The notes under the pieces: model-generated
What the model was told of the DNA's origin: nothing
What the model saw: the letters and a program-made list of their open reading frames with translations, nothing else
Database searches by the model: none
Program-made: the position numbers and the translations under genes
Assembly: GCF_042654585.1 (NCBI RefSeq)
Contig: NZ_JBHSGR010000010.1
Location: 98,794 to 162,793 of the forward strand
DNA from: Geodermatophilus arenarius
GTDB taxonomy: Bacteria > Actinomycetota > Actinomycetes > Mycobacteriales > Geodermatophilaceae
Length of the DNA: 64,000 nt
Direction: 5' to 3'
Shown: positions 1 through 9,048 of the stretch, piece by piece
Position numbering within the stretch: the stretch's first letter is position 1
Layout: each line of letters starts with the position of its first letter

Positions 1-1154
1 TCGCCGACCTCGAGTCCCGCGGCCTCGACGGCGGCCTCGGCGTCCTCCCGCTGCTGACCGACCAGCCCCGCCGGCACGGTGACCTGCGCGGCGGCCTGGG
101 GCCGCGGCTCCTCGTCGCCGGAGCCGACCAGCAGGGCCACCCCGACGACGGCGCCGATGAGCACCAGCGCGCCGACGACGAGCGCGACGACCCGGTTGCG
201 CTTGCGCCGGCGCGCGGCCGCGTCGTCGTCCCAGCCGCCGTCGCCGTACGCGGGCGTGGCGCCGAGGATGGTGGTCTTCTCCTCGTCGCCCATGACCGGC
301 GTGGCCTCGACCCGCTGCCCGGCCAGGGCCCGGAGCAGGTCGTTGCGCATCTCGGCGGCCGACTGGTACCGGTTCGCCGGGTTCTTGCTCATCGCCTTCA
401 TGAGGATGGCGTCGAGCTCCGGCGGCACGGCCGGGTTGATCGAGGACGGCAGCCGCGGGTCCTCGCGCACGTGCTGGTAGGCGACCGAGACCGGCGAGTC
501 GCCGGTGAACGGCGGTGCGCCGCAGACCAGCTCGTAGAGCAGGCAGCCCAGCGAGTAGACGTCGGAGCGGGCGTCGACGGCCTCGCCGCGGGCCTGCTCG
601 GGGGAGAGGTACTGCGCGGTGCCGATGACCGCGGCGGTCGAGGTCATCGTGGCGGCGGAGTCCGACACCGCGCGGGCGATGCCGAAGTCCATCACCTTGA
701 CGGTGCCCTGGGGCGTGATCATCACGTTCCCGGGCTTCACGTCGCGGTGCACGATGCCGTTGCGGTGGCTGAAGTCCAGGGCGGCGCAGATGTCGGCGGC
801 CAGGCTCATCGCCCGCTCCGGCTGCAGCACGCCCTCGCGGCGCAGCACGTCGCGCAGCGTCTCGCCCTCGACGTACTCCATGACGATGTACGGCGTCGCG
901 CCGCTGGTCGTCCGGTCCTCGCCGGTGTCGTACACCGCGACGATCGACGGGTGGTTCAGCGAGGCGGCCGCCTGCGCCTCCCGCCGGAAGCGCACCTGGA
1001 ACGAGGGGTCGCGGGCCAGGTCGCTGCGCAGCACCTTGACCGCGACCTCGCGGCCCAGCCGCAGGTCGCGCCCGCGGTGCACCTCCGCCATCCCGCCGCG
1101 GCCGAGCACCCCGCCGATCTCGTAGCGCTCACCGAGCACCTGGGGGGTGGTCAT
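1..1154 (-). CDS. pknB: Ser/Thr protein kinase PknB, C-terminus cut by window edge
   Basis: Membrane Ser/Thr kinase that controls peptidoglycan synthesis and division. The visible 384 residues hold a complete Hanks kinase domain: glycine loop GRGGMAEV near residue 17, invariant Lys in VAVKVL, catalytic HRDVKPGN near 135, DFG near 155 and SPEQ in the activation segment. One membrane span follows at about 318-341, then the start of the first PASTA repeat (external muropeptide sensor), where the window ends. The ATG at 1154 is the natural start (MTTPQVLGERYEI). It is the last gene of the fhaA-to-pknB series and is separated from pknA by 136 bp containing a hairpin, so it may also have its own promoter. 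The usual three or four PASTA repeats cannot be checked here. Confidence 0.95.
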   Translation of the reverse strand, partial: MTTPQVLGERYEIGGVLGRGGMAEVHRGRDLRLGREVAVKVLRSDLARDPSFQVRFRREAQAAASLNHPSIVAVYDTGEDRTTSGATPYIVMEYVEGETLRDVLRREGVLQPERAMSLAADICAALDFSHRNGIVHRDVKPGNVMITPQGTVKVMDFGIARAVSDSAATMTSTAAVIGTAQYLSPEQARGEAVDARSDVYSLGCLLYELVCGAPPFTGDSPVSVAYQHVREDPRLPSSINPAVPPELDAILMKAMSKNPANRYQSAAEMRNDLLRALAGQRVEATPVMGDEEKTTILGATPAYGDGGWDDDAAARRRKRNRVVALVVGALVLIGAVVGVALLVGSGDEEPRPQAAAQVTVPAGLVGQQREDAEAAVEAAGLEVG

Positions 1155-1255
1155 GCGTGGTCCTCTCGGGCGGTGCTCTGGTGGGTCGCGGGCGTCCCCG
1201 GGCAGCAGGGAACGCCGGGAGCGCGCCCGGTTCCGGCGGTCACCCTAACGGGCGA

Positions 1256-1277
1256 CGCCGCCCGGTCCCGGGCGGCG
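1256..1277 (-). terminator. hairpin between pknA and pknB
   Basis: Perfect 10-bp inverted repeat (CGCCGCCCGG / CCGGGCGGCG) with a 2-nt centre, starting 14 bp after the pknA stop. No U-tract follows, as is common in high-GC actinobacteria. It could be a terminator or attenuator that lowers pknB expression relative to pknA. Confidence 0.45.
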
Positions 1278-1290
1278 CGAGGGAGCGGCG

Positions 1291-3114
1291 TCACGCCGGC
1301 GGTTCCTGCGCGGCCACGTTCGCGGCGTCGGGCGGCCACTGGCCCTGCCCGTTGGTCGAGGCCCCGGCCCCCTCGCTCACCGTCGGCTCCGTGGTCTGCA
1401 CGGGCGGCGGCGGCGCGGTGGTGCCGGGCTGGGTGACCGGCGGGCTGTCCGACGTCGTCGGCGCGGGCTGCTGCTGGGTGGTGGTGGTCGGGGCCGGCGT
1501 GGTTGTCGTCGGCGCGGGCTGCTGCTGGGTGGTGGTCGGCGCGGGGGTGTCCTCGTCGCCGGAGCCGCCGTCGTCCTGACCGCCGGAGTCACCGCCGGTG
1601 TCCTCGGACTCCTCCTCCGGGGTGTAGTCCTCCTGGGCCACGTACAGGGTGACGGTGGAGCCGCGGGGGACCGGGATGCCGCTGGGGTCGACGGCGGCGA
1701 CGTCGCCGGCGCTGAGCTCGATGCCCGCGGCCGCCAGCTGGCCGGCGTCGGCGTCGGCCCGGGTCACCTCGAGGCCGGCCTCCTCCAGCTCGGCCTGCAC
1801 GTCGTCGGCGTCCTCGCCGATGTACTGCGACGCGGCGGGGATGTTGACCAGCTGCTGCGTCGCGCCGGCCGAGCCGCTGGCCGACGAGGTGCTCGCCGAG
1901 GGGCCGGCGGTCGTGCCGTCGCGGTCGTCCCCACCGCCGAGGAGCAGCCAGGCGCCGGTGACCAGCCCGGCGACCACCAGCAGGGAGACCAGCGCCCACA
2001 CCCACCGGCGGTCGCCCCGGCGCGGCGCGGCGCCGTCGTCCCACCGCCGCTCGTCGCCGTCGACGGGCGGGCCCTGCAGCGGGGGCATGGTGCGCGCACC
2101 GGCGGCGTGCCGGCCCCCGGTGCGCGGGACGGCGGCCGCGGCGCCGAGCGTGGCGGCGGCGACCGCCCCGGTGAGCGGACCGCCGAGGACGCGGGTTCCC
2201 TCGCCGTCGACCTCGGGGATCACCTCGGTCGGCGCGGCGGCCATCGCCCCGGTGGCCGACGTCGTGGGCGCGAGGCCGCCGCCGGCGGCCACCGAGCGGA
2301 TCGCCGCGGCGAAGGCGGCGCCGTCGGTGAACCGGTCGGCCGGGTCCTTGGCCAGCGCGCGCTCGACCAGCAGCCGCACCGCCGGCGGGATGTCGCCCGG
2401 CAGGGGCGGCGGCGGGCGGTTGATGTGCGCCAGCGCGATGGCCACCTGGGAGGTGCCGTCGAAGGGCCGCACGCCGGTGAGGCACTCGTAGCCGACGACG
2501 CCGAGGGAGTAGACGTCGGAGGCGGCGGTGACCTCCATGCCCTGCGCCTGCTCCGGCGACAGGTACTGCGCGGTCCCGACCACCATGCCGGTGCGGGTCA
2601 GCGGCGTGGTGTCGCGGGCGCGGGCGATGCCGAAGTCGGTCAGCTTCACCACGCCGTCGGGCCGGACGATGAGGTTGCCCGGCTTGATGTCGCGGTGCAC
2701 CACCCCGGCGGCGTGCGCGGCCGACAGGCCGTCGGCGGCCTGGCCGAGGACGTGCAGCGTCCAGTCGACCGGCAGCCGCCCCTCCTCGTGGAGGATCGTG
2801 ACCAGCGGCTTGCCCTCGACCAGCTCCATGACGAGGAAGGCCAGCTGGCCGTTGCCGCCGTCGGCGCTGGTCTCGCCGTAGTCGTAGACCGAGGCGATGT
2901 TCGGGTGCGACAGGGCCGCGGTGTGCCGCGCCTCGTTGCGGAACCGGGCGACGAAGCTCGGGTCGCCCATGTACTCGCTGCGCAGCACCTTGGCGGCGAC
3001 GACGCGGTCGAGGACGCGGTCGCGCGCCCGCCAGACCTCGCCCATGCCGCCCGTGGCGATCGGCTCGGTGATCTCGTAGCGGCCGGCCAGGATGGTGCCG
3101 GTGGACAGGGCCAT
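1291..3114 (-). CDS. pknA: Ser/Thr protein kinase PknA with one PASTA-like domain
   Basis: Hanks-type kinase of 607 aa. Residues 1-275 form the kinase (GGMGEVWRARD glycine loop, VAAKVL lysine, HRDIKPGN, DFGIAR, SPEQ). A Pro/Ala linker follows, then one membrane span at about 372-396, a PASTA-like unit at about 425-491 and a Pro/Thr/Gln-rich tail outside the cell. It starts at ATG 3114 and shares one base with the pbpA stop, so the two are translationally coupled. In mycobacteria PknA phosphorylates growth and division proteins together with PknB. Mycobacterial PknA has no PASTA domain, so the extra unit is a difference. Identity rests on position between pbpA and pknB. Confidence 0.93.
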   Translation of the reverse strand: MALSTGTILAGRYEITEPIATGGMGEVWRARDRVLDRVVAAKVLRSEYMGDPSFVARFRNEARHTAALSHPNIASVYDYGETSADGGNGQLAFLVMELVEGKPLVTILHEEGRLPVDWTLHVLGQAADGLSAAHAAGVVHRDIKPGNLIVRPDGVVKLTDFGIARARDTTPLTRTGMVVGTAQYLSPEQAQGMEVTAASDVYSLGVVGYECLTGVRPFDGTSQVAIALAHINRPPPPLPGDIPPAVRLLVERALAKDPADRFTDGAAFAAAIRSVAAGGGLAPTTSATGAMAAAPTEVIPEVDGEGTRVLGGPLTGAVAAATLGAAAAVPRTGGRHAAGARTMPPLQGPPVDGDERRWDDGAAPRRGDRRWVWALVSLLVVAGLVTGAWLLLGGGDDRDGTTAGPSASTSSASGSAGATQQLVNIPAASQYIGEDADDVQAELEEAGLEVTRADADAGQLAAAGIELSAGDVAAVDPSGIPVPRGSTVTLYVAQEDYTPEEESEDTGGDSGGQDDGGSGDEDTPAPTTTQQQPAPTTTTPAPTTTTQQQPAPTTSDSPPVTQPGTTAPPPPVQTTEPTVSEGAGASTNGQGQWPPDAANVAAQEPPA

Positions 3115-4556
3115 CAGCCCCCCTGACCCTCGAGGTAGGCCTCGATCACGTCGCGCGCGATCGGGGCGGAGACGTCGCCGCCGGTACCCCCGCCGTTCGC
3201 CACGAACACCGCGACGGCGATCTGCGGGTCGTCGGCCGGGGCGAAGCCGATGAACCAGTTGTGGTCGGGGCCGGCGTTCTGCGCCGTGCCGGTCTTGCCG
3301 GCGACCTCGACGCCGGGCACCTGCGCGCGCCGGCCGCTGCCGTTCTCCACGACGCTGACCATCATCTCGGTGAGCTGGTCGGCGACCTCGGGCGTGACCG
3401 GCCGGGAGAGCTCCTCCGGATCGGACCGGTCGATGACGGTGAGGTCGGGGGCGCGCACCTGGTCGACGAGGTAGGGGGTCATCAGGGTCCCGTCGTTGGC
3501 CACGGCCGCGGCGATCATCGCCGCCTGCAGCGGGGTGGTCCGGACGTCGCGCTGGCCGATCGAGCTCTGGCCCAGCGCCGCTTCGCTCTCGATGTCGCCG
3601 ATGCTGCTGCCGGCGACCTCCAGCGGGATCTCCATGCCGTCCCCGGTCATCCCGAACGCCTCGGCCATCTCCCGCACGCGGTCCTCGCCGAGGTCGATGC
3701 CCAGCTGCGCGAAGGCGGTGTTGCAGGAGATGGTCAGCGCGTCGATCAGCGACTGCTCCTGGCTGCTGCTGCAGGAGGACCCGTTGAAGTTCTCCAGCGT
3801 CGTCGACGTGTCCGGCAGGGTGAGCAGGTCGGGGGCGGGGACGACGGTGTCCGGGGTGTACTCGCCGGTCGCCAGCGCGGCCGCCGAGACGATCACCTTG
3901 AAGATCGAGCCGGGCGGGTAGTTGTCCTGGGTCGCCCGGTTGAGCCGCGGGTCGGTCTCCATCGCGTCCAGCTGGTCGGCGTAGGCGCGGATGGCGGCGG
4001 GGTCGTGGCTGGACAGCTGCCCGGGGTCGTAGGTGGGCGTGCTGGCCATGCCGAGCACCGCGCCGGTGGACGGGTCGAGCGCGACGACCGCGCCGGTGAC
4101 GCCGTCGAGCCCGGCCATCGCGGCCTCCTGGACGGCGGCGTCCATCGTGAGGACGACGTCGCCGCCGGCCGGGTCACGGCCGGTGAACAGGTCGGCCAGC
4201 CGCCGGGTGAACAGCCGGGCGTCGGAGCCGGTGAGCACGTCGTTGGCCGCGCGCTCCATCTGGGCGCTGTTGTAGAGCAGCGAGTAGTAGCCGGTGACCG
4301 CGGCGTACGTGGGCCCCTGCGGGTACTGCCGCAGGTACTCGAGCGTGTCCTGGGTGGGGACCGACAGGGCCACCTCGGTCCCGTCGACGACGATCGAGCC
4401 GCGCTCGCGCGAGTACTCCTCGGTGAGCACGCGGGTGTTGCCCGGGTCCTCGCGCAGCTCGTCGGAGCGCACGACCTGGATGTAGTTGACGTTGACGATG
4501 AGCAGCGTGAACAGCACGAGCACGCTGATCGCCACCCGGCGCAGCGGCGCGTTCAC
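3114..4556 (-). CDS. pbpA: class B penicillin-binding protein PbpA
   Basis: Peptidoglycan transpeptidase of 480 aa, anchored by one N-terminal membrane span (residues 6-26) with the enzyme outside. Active-site motifs are in the expected order: SxxK as SIFK near 215, SCN near 276 and KTG (GKTGTAQN) near 420. The GTG at 4556 is chosen because it overlaps the rodA stop by 4 bp; the open frame runs further upstream but only as antisense/out-of-frame sequence inside rodA. PbpA and RodA-type glycosyltransferases work as a pair: RodA polymerises glycan and PbpA cross-links it. No PASTA repeats are present. Confidence 0.96.
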   Translation of the reverse strand: MNAPLRRVAISVLVLFTLLIVNVNYIQVVRSDELREDPGNTRVLTEEYSRERGSIVVDGTEVALSVPTQDTLEYLRQYPQGPTYAAVTGYYSLLYNSAQMERAANDVLTGSDARLFTRRLADLFTGRDPAGGDVVLTMDAAVQEAAMAGLDGVTGAVVALDPSTGAVLGMASTPTYDPGQLSSHDPAAIRAYADQLDAMETDPRLNRATQDNYPPGSIFKVIVSAAALATGEYTPDTVVPAPDLLTLPDTSTTLENFNGSSCSSSQEQSLIDALTISCNTAFAQLGIDLGEDRVREMAEAFGMTGDGMEIPLEVAGSSIGDIESEAALGQSSIGQRDVRTTPLQAAMIAAAVANDGTLMTPYLVDQVRAPDLTVIDRSDPEELSRPVTPEVADQLTEMMVSVVENGSGRRAQVPGVEVAGKTGTAQNAGPDHNWFIGFAPADDPQIAVAVFVANGGGTGGDVSAPIARDVIEAYLEGQGG

Positions 4557-5968
4557 GTGGACACCACCTCGGTCGGGGCGTCGCCGAAGGCGGCCTTCGG
4601 GGGAGCGGGCGGGGTGGCCGGCCGGCGGGCGGCGTCGCTGATCCGCACCAGGATCGCGACCAGCCCGAAGTTGGCCACCAGCGAGGACCCGCCGTAGGCG
4701 ACGAACGGCGTCGTCAGGCCGGTCAGCGGCAGCAGGCCGGTGACCCCGCCGAGGACGACGAACAGCTGCCAGGCGACGGCGAAGGCCAGGCCGCCGGCCA
4801 GGAGCTTGCCGAAGGCGTCGCGCACGATCAGCGAGGTGCGCAGGCCGCGCTCGACGAGCACCAGGTAGATGACGATGACGGCGACCAGGCCGAACAGGCC
4901 CAGCTCCTCGCCGATCGCCGAGGCGATGAAGTCGCTCTTGGCCACCGGCACCTGGTCGGGGCGGCCGCCGCCGAGCCCGGCGCCGAACAGCCCGCCGGTG
5001 CCCAGCCCGAACAGCGACTGGACCAGCTGGTAGCCGCCCTCGTCGCGGTAGGCGAAGGGGTCCAGCCAGGTGTCCACGCGCACGCGCACGTGGCCGAAGA
5101 GCTGGTAGGCGAGGAACGCGCCGCCGGCGAACAGCCCCAGGCCGATGAGCAGCCAGCTGGCCCGCTCGGTGGCGACGTAGAGCATCACCACGAAGATGCC
5201 GAACAGCAGCAGGGAGCTGCCCAGGTCGCGCTCGAAGACGAGCACGAGGATCGACACGACCCAGACCACCAGCACCGGGCCGAGGTCGCGGCCGCGCGGC
5301 AGCTCCAGGCCCATGACCCGGCGGCTGGCCAGCGCCAGCACGTCGCGCTTGTCGACCAGGTAGGCGGCGAAGAAGACGATCAGGCAGATCTTGGCGAACT
5401 CGCCGGGCTGGATGCTGAAGCCCGCGACCCGGATCCAGATCTTGGCGCCGTAGACCTCGGAGACCGACGCGGGCAGCACCGCGGGCAGCGCGAGCAGCAC
5501 CAGGCCGACCAGGCCCAGGGTGTAGGCGAAGCGGGACAGCAGCCGGTGGTCGCGCAGCACGACGACGACGGCGACGAACAGCGCCACGCCCAGGGTCGCC
5601 CACAGCAGCTGGACCGGGGCGTCCTCGCGGGTGGCCTCGCCGTCCTGCAGCCCGGCGAGGTCGAGCCGGTGGATCATCGTCAGCCCGAGGCCGGTCAGCA
5701 CCGCCACCGCGGGCAGCAGCAGCGGGTCGGCGTAGGGGGCGAACCGGCGGACGACGAGGTGCACGACCAGCCAGAGGGCGGTGAACCAGCCGCCGAAGGT
5801 CAGCAGGTCCGCGCGCAGCGAGCCGGTGACCGTGACGTCGACGATGCACTGCGCCGCGAGGGTGATGAGGACGGCGAACCCGAGCAGCGCGAGCTCGGTG
5901 TTGCGCCGCCGGGGCGGGACCGTCCCCGGCGCGGGGGCGCGCGGGTCGGTCGAGGGGCCGCCCATCAC
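4553..5968 (-). CDS. rodA: FtsW/RodA/SpoVE-family glycosyltransferase
   Basis: Integral membrane SEDS protein of 471 aa that polymerises peptidoglycan from lipid II. Ten or more hydrophobic segments span the sequence. The family signature GGVTGLLPLTGLTTPFVAYGG lies in the C-terminal third, with a GIFVVMLYVATERASW-type stretch in the middle. The start at 5968 overlaps the pstP stop by 4 bp, and its own stop overlaps pbpA, so the genes form a tightly coupled block. RodA rather than FtsW is inferred from the pairing with pbpA and from the conserved actinobacterial order. The short Pro-rich cytoplasmic tail may be a kinase target. Confidence 0.95.
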   Translation of the reverse strand: MMGGPSTDPRAPAPGTVPPRRRNTELALLGFAVLITLAAQCIVDVTVTGSLRADLLTFGGWFTALWLVVHLVVRRFAPYADPLLLPAVAVLTGLGLTMIHRLDLAGLQDGEATREDAPVQLLWATLGVALFVAVVVVLRDHRLLSRFAYTLGLVGLVLLALPAVLPASVSEVYGAKIWIRVAGFSIQPGEFAKICLIVFFAAYLVDKRDVLALASRRVMGLELPRGRDLGPVLVVWVVSILVLVFERDLGSSLLLFGIFVVMLYVATERASWLLIGLGLFAGGAFLAYQLFGHVRVRVDTWLDPFAYRDEGGYQLVQSLFGLGTGGLFGAGLGGGRPDQVPVAKSDFIASAIGEELGLFGLVAVIVIYLVLVERGLRTSLIVRDAFGKLLAGGLAFAVAWQLFVVLGGVTGLLPLTGLTTPFVAYGGSSLVANFGLVAILVRISDAARRPATPPAPPKAAFGDAPTEVVST

Positions 5969-7386
5969 TCCGCCTCCCGGCAGTCCACCCCCGGCTCGGG
6001 CGCCGACGACGGGGAGCCCGACGTCGGCGCGGCCTCGGTGCTGCCGCCCGCGCCCGACCCGGAGGGCAGGGCCCCGGCGTCCGGGGAGGGCAGCGCGCCG
6101 TCAGGGAGCGGCGACAGCGAGGCCTCGGCCGACGGGGGAGCGTCGTCCGAGGTGGTGGAGGGTTCGGGGTCGCACGGCGGGAGGGTCGCGTCGTGCAGGT
6201 CGCGCACGATGCGCTGCGCGTCGTCGGCGTCGCTGGCCTCGATGCCCTGCCGCACGCTGTTCTGGTCGTAGGAGGACAGGTCGTCGAGCGCGATGTCGGT
6301 GACGTCGTCGACCCGGTAGAGGTCCAGGCCGAGCAGGGCGGTGTCGAAGCCGCGGTAGACCGCGACCCGGTCGCCGCCGTCGGCGGCCGCGACGCCGACG
6401 AACCAGTGGGTGAGCACCCACAGCCAGGTGGCGATCGCGCCGACCGCCAGGACCAGCACCGCCCCCACAGCGACGAACAGCCGCCGCCGAGGGCGGCGGC
6501 GGTCGGGGGGAGCGGCGGCCGTGGAGCTGTTCGTCGGTGGTGGGGGCGGCGGGGGCGGGGGGTCGGCGAGCGCCGCCCGGCCGGCCGCGGAGCGGGGGTC
6601 GACCTCGCGCTGGCCGCGGTTGTCCCCGGCCGCGCCGTCGACCACCGGCTCCATGGAGGTGCCCGTGCCGGAGTCCTCGACGACGTCGGCGACGATCACG
6701 GTGATGTTGTCCGGGCCGCCGCTGCGCAGCGCCAGCTCGACGAGCCGGTCGGCGGTCGACTGCGGGTCGGGGTCCTTGAGCGCCTCGGCCAGCGTCTCCT
6801 CGCTGACCACGCCGGACAGGCCGTCGGAGCACAGCAGGTAGCGGTCGCCGGCGCGGGCCTCGCGCATCGACAGGTCGGGGTCGACGTCCTGGCCGTTGAG
6901 CGCCCGCAGCAGCAGCGAGCGCTGCGGGTGGTGGTTGGCCTCCTCGGGCGTGATCCGCCCGTCGTCGATGAGGGTCTGCACGAACGTGTCGTCGTGCGTG
7001 ATCTGGGTGAGGACGCCGTCGCGCAGCAGGTAGGCGCGGGAGTCGCCGACGTGGCACAGCGCCAGCCGGCCGCCGGCGAACAGGACGGCGGTGAGCGTGG
7101 TGCCCATGCCCTCCAGCTGCGGCGACTCGCGGATGACCTCGCGCAGGTGCTCGCTGCCGTCGAAGACCGCCTCGCGCAGCGCCTGCAGCATGTCGCCGCT
7201 GGGCGCGTCGTCGTCGAGGTGCTCGAGCGCGGCGATGACCACCTTGCTGGCGACGTCGCCCGCGGCGTGCCCGCCCATGCCGTCGGCCACGGCCAGCAGC
7301 CGGGGCCCGGCGTAGACCGAGTCCTGGTTGTTGCCGCGGACCAGACCGCGGTCGGAGCGGGCGGCGTAGCGCAGCGCGAGGCTCAT
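5965..7386 (-). CDS. pstP: PP2C-family Ser/Thr phosphatase PstP
   Basis: Membrane-anchored PPM/PP2C phosphatase of 473 aa that reverses PknA/PknB phosphorylation. The catalytic domain covers residues 1-235, with metal-binding motifs RGNNQDS, DGMGGHAAGD, CHVGDSRAYLLR, CSDGLSG and GGPDNITV. A Ser/Pro-rich linker leads to one membrane span near 303-325, then an outside domain and a Pro/Ser/Ala-rich tail. It starts at ATG 7386, 67 bp after fhaB, and its stop overlaps rodA by 4 bp. Having the phosphatase next to its kinases and FHA readers is typical for actinobacteria. Confidence 0.96.
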   Translation of the reverse strand: MSLALRYAARSDRGLVRGNNQDSVYAGPRLLAVADGMGGHAAGDVASKVVIAALEHLDDDAPSGDMLQALREAVFDGSEHLREVIRESPQLEGMGTTLTAVLFAGGRLALCHVGDSRAYLLRDGVLTQITHDDTFVQTLIDDGRITPEEANHHPQRSLLLRALNGQDVDPDLSMREARAGDRYLLCSDGLSGVVSEETLAEALKDPDPQSTADRLVELALRSGGPDNITVIVADVVEDSGTGTSMEPVVDGAAGDNRGQREVDPRSAAGRAALADPPPPPPPPPTNSSTAAAPPDRRRPRRRLFVAVGAVLVLAVGAIATWLWVLTHWFVGVAAADGGDRVAVYRGFDTALLGLDLYRVDDVTDIALDDLSSYDQNSVRQGIEASDADDAQRIVRDLHDATLPPCDPEPSTTSDDAPPSAEASLSPLPDGALPSPDAGALPSGSGAGGSTEAAPTSGSPSSAPEPGVDCREAE

Positions 7387-7453
7387 CGGGACCTGCTCAC
7401 GTCTGGTCTGCCGCTCCCCGTGGTCGTCTGCGTGCTCGTCCGGAAGGTGCCCA

Positions 7454-7915
7454 TCAGCGCAGCTCCAGGGCGGTCTGACCGATGCGGATCGGCTGGCCGG
7501 GAGCCACGAGCAGCGGCCCCTGCACCCGCTGCTGGTCGAGGTAGGTGCCGTTGGTCGAGCCGAGGTCCTCGACGTACCACTGCCCGCTGCGGTTGGTCAG
7601 GCGGGCGTGCCGCGAGCTGGCGAAGTCGTCGGTGAGGACGAGCGTCGAGTCGTCGGCGCGGCCGATGAGGATGGGCTGCTCCCCGAGCGTGATCTTCGTC
7701 CCGGTCAGCGGACCGGCGGTCACCACGAGTGTGCGGGGGCCGCGTCCGCGCTTGCGGGCGGGGGTCGCCGCGGCGCGGGGCGGGACCGAGGCGACCCGCC
7801 CCGTGCGGCCGCCGAACAGGTCGGCGCGGACGACGCGGAACGCGGCGAAGATGAACAGCCAGAGCAGCAGCAGGAACCCGAAGCGGAAGACCTGCAGCAC
7901 GATCTCGGCGGTCAC
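7454..7915 (-). CDS. fhaB: FHA-domain protein FhaB (FipA type)
   Basis: Protein of 153 aa with one N-terminal membrane span (about residues 6-28), a basic linker and a C-terminal forkhead-associated domain (about 70-150) carrying IGR, SSRHA and the GSTNGT phosphothreonine-binding loop. FHA domains read out PknA/PknB phosphorylation; the mycobacterial counterpart helps to link division and peptidoglycan proteins. It lies 13 bp after fhaA and starts at GTG 7915. Confidence 0.94.
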   Translation of the reverse strand: MTAEIVLQVFRFGFLLLLWLFIFAAFRVVRADLFGGRTGRVASVPPRAAATPARKRGRGPRTLVVTAGPLTGTKITLGEQPILIGRADDSTLVLTDDFASSRHARLTNRSGQWYVEDLGSTNGTYLDQQRVQGPLLVAPGQPIRIGQTALELR

Positions 7916-7928
7916 GGCCGGCTCCCGT

Positions 7929-8750
7929 TCACGCGCCGTCCTGCCGGTACACCAGCACCGAGTGGCCGATGCGGATGACGTCGCCGTCGGACAGCGCCTG
8001 CCGGCTCACCCGGCGGCCGTTGACCAGCGTGCCGTTGGTCGACCCGAGGTCCTCGACGACGGCGGTCCCGTTCTCCAGGACGCAGTCGGCGTGCTTGCGG
8101 CTGACGCCGGTGTCGGGCAGCCGGATGTCGGCGTCGGTGCCGCGGCCGATGACGTTGCGGCCGGTGGTGAGCTCGTGCCGGGTGCCGGGCCCGTCGACGA
8201 CGAGCACGTGGGTGACGCCGGGGCGGGAACCCGCGCGGCCGACCACCGAGGGGTGCTGCCGCCCGGTGTCGGTGGCCACGCGGCCGTGCAGCGGCGGGAG
8301 CGGGGGGACCGCGCCGGAGCCGTGCAGCGGCGGCGCCGGCGGGACGGCGGGGGAGTCGGCGCGCGAGCCGGGGCGGGCGGGGTCGGCGACGTGCGAGCTG
8401 ACCTCGAACACGCCGGTCGGCAGGTCGTCGTCGCGCTCGAGGCGGACCTGGACCTCGCCGAAGACCTGCCAGCCCTCGTCCTCGATGTGCTCGGACACCA
8501 TGTCGGCGAGCTCGGAGGCGAGCTGCCCGGACCACTCGGCGAGGTTGTCGTAGTCGGTGGGGCCCAGGCGGACGTCGTAGACGTTGGGCGCGAGCACCCG
8601 GCCCTCGCCCATGACCGACTTCTGCTCGTCGGCCTCCCGCTGCAGCGCCTTGGCGATCTCGGCGGGGTGGACCTTGCCCTTGAAGATCCGGGCGAAGGCG
8701 AAGCCGACCATCCCCTCGAGCCGTCGCTCGAAGCGCTGCAGCACGCCCAC
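7929..8750 (-). CDS. fhaA: FhaA: DUF3662 plus FHA domain protein
   Basis: First gene of the growth operon, 273 aa. Residues 1-120 form the DUF3662/FhaA_N domain (MGVLQRFERRLEGMVGFAFARIFKG). A Pro/Gly-rich linker follows, then a C-terminal FHA domain with IGRGTDADIRL, SRKHA and GSTNGTLVNG. Mycobacterial FhaA is a PknB substrate that acts on lipid II export through MurJ. The GTG at 8750 is chosen because it has a good Shine-Dalgarno (GGGGGAG) and matches the family N-terminus; the frame is open further upstream but encodes only low-complexity sequence. Confidence 0.95.
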   Translation of the reverse strand: MGVLQRFERRLEGMVGFAFARIFKGKVHPAEIAKALQREADEQKSVMGEGRVLAPNVYDVRLGPTDYDNLAEWSGQLASELADMVSEHIEDEGWQVFGEVQVRLERDDDLPTGVFEVSSHVADPARPGSRADSPAVPPAPPLHGSGAVPPLPPLHGRVATDTGRQHPSVVGRAGSRPGVTHVLVVDGPGTRHELTTGRNVIGRGTDADIRLPDTGVSRKHADCVLENGTAVVEDLGSTNGTLVNGRRVSRQALSDGDVIRIGHSVLVYRQDGA

Positions 8751-8792
8751 AGTCGCTCCCCCACGCTCGCCCGTACAGGTGATCCTCGACTG

Positions 8793-8798
8793 ATCGTA
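8793..8798 (-). promoter_or_regulatory. -10 box for fhaA-to-pknB operon
   Basis: TACGAT on the minus strand fits the actinobacterial TANNNT -10 consensus and lies 43 bp before the fhaA start, which gives a leader of about 35 nt. No convincing -35 was found at the usual spacing. Confidence 0.4.
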
Positions 8799-8926
8799 GC
8801 CGGGTGGTTGCGTCGTGACCGGCCAGGAGCGCGTGACACCCCCGGGCCCGGCCGGCGCCGCCGGGCCCGGGAGCGGGACCCCTCCGCCGGGTCCCACCGG
8901 CGGGCTGCTACTGTCGTTCCTCGCCA

Positions 8927-9009
8927 GGGCAAGTGGCGGAATGGCAGACGCGCACGGTTCAGGTCCGTGTGTCCGGAAGGACGTGGGGGTTCAACTCCCC
9001 CCTTGCCCA
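8927..9009 (+). tRNA. leuT: tRNA-Leu(CAG)
   Basis: The 83-nt sequence folds as a class II tRNA: acceptor GGGCAAG pairs with CTTGCCC, the D arm is GCGGAATGGCAGACGC, the anticodon stem CACGG/CCGTG encloses loop TTCAGGT with anticodon CAG, the long variable arm is TGTCCGGAAGGACGT and the T arm is GGGGG-TTCAACT-CCCCC. The discriminator is A; CCA is not encoded. It reads CUG, the main leucine codon in this genome. A leucine tRNA upstream of fhaA is also found in mycobacteria. Confidence 0.97.
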
Positions 9010-9017
9010 CCCAGGCT

Positions 9018-9048
9018 GACGGCCCCCGGGGATCCCCCGGGGGCCGTC
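9018..9048 (+). terminator. terminator of tRNA-Leu
   Basis: Perfect 14-bp stem (GACGGCCCCCGGGG / CCCCGGGGGCCGTC) with a 3-nt loop, 9 nt after the tRNA. The very stable GC stem has no U-tract. Confidence 0.75.

Noticed and set aside
4546..4562. GTTCACGTGGAC near the pbpA start as a third parS
   Set aside because: It lacks the symmetric flanks (mismatches in both arms), so it was not counted.
4557..5849. N-terminal extension of the pbpA frame
   Set aside because: It runs out of frame through rodA and is Arg/Pro/Gly-rich; the GTG at 4556 overlaps the rodA stop as expected.
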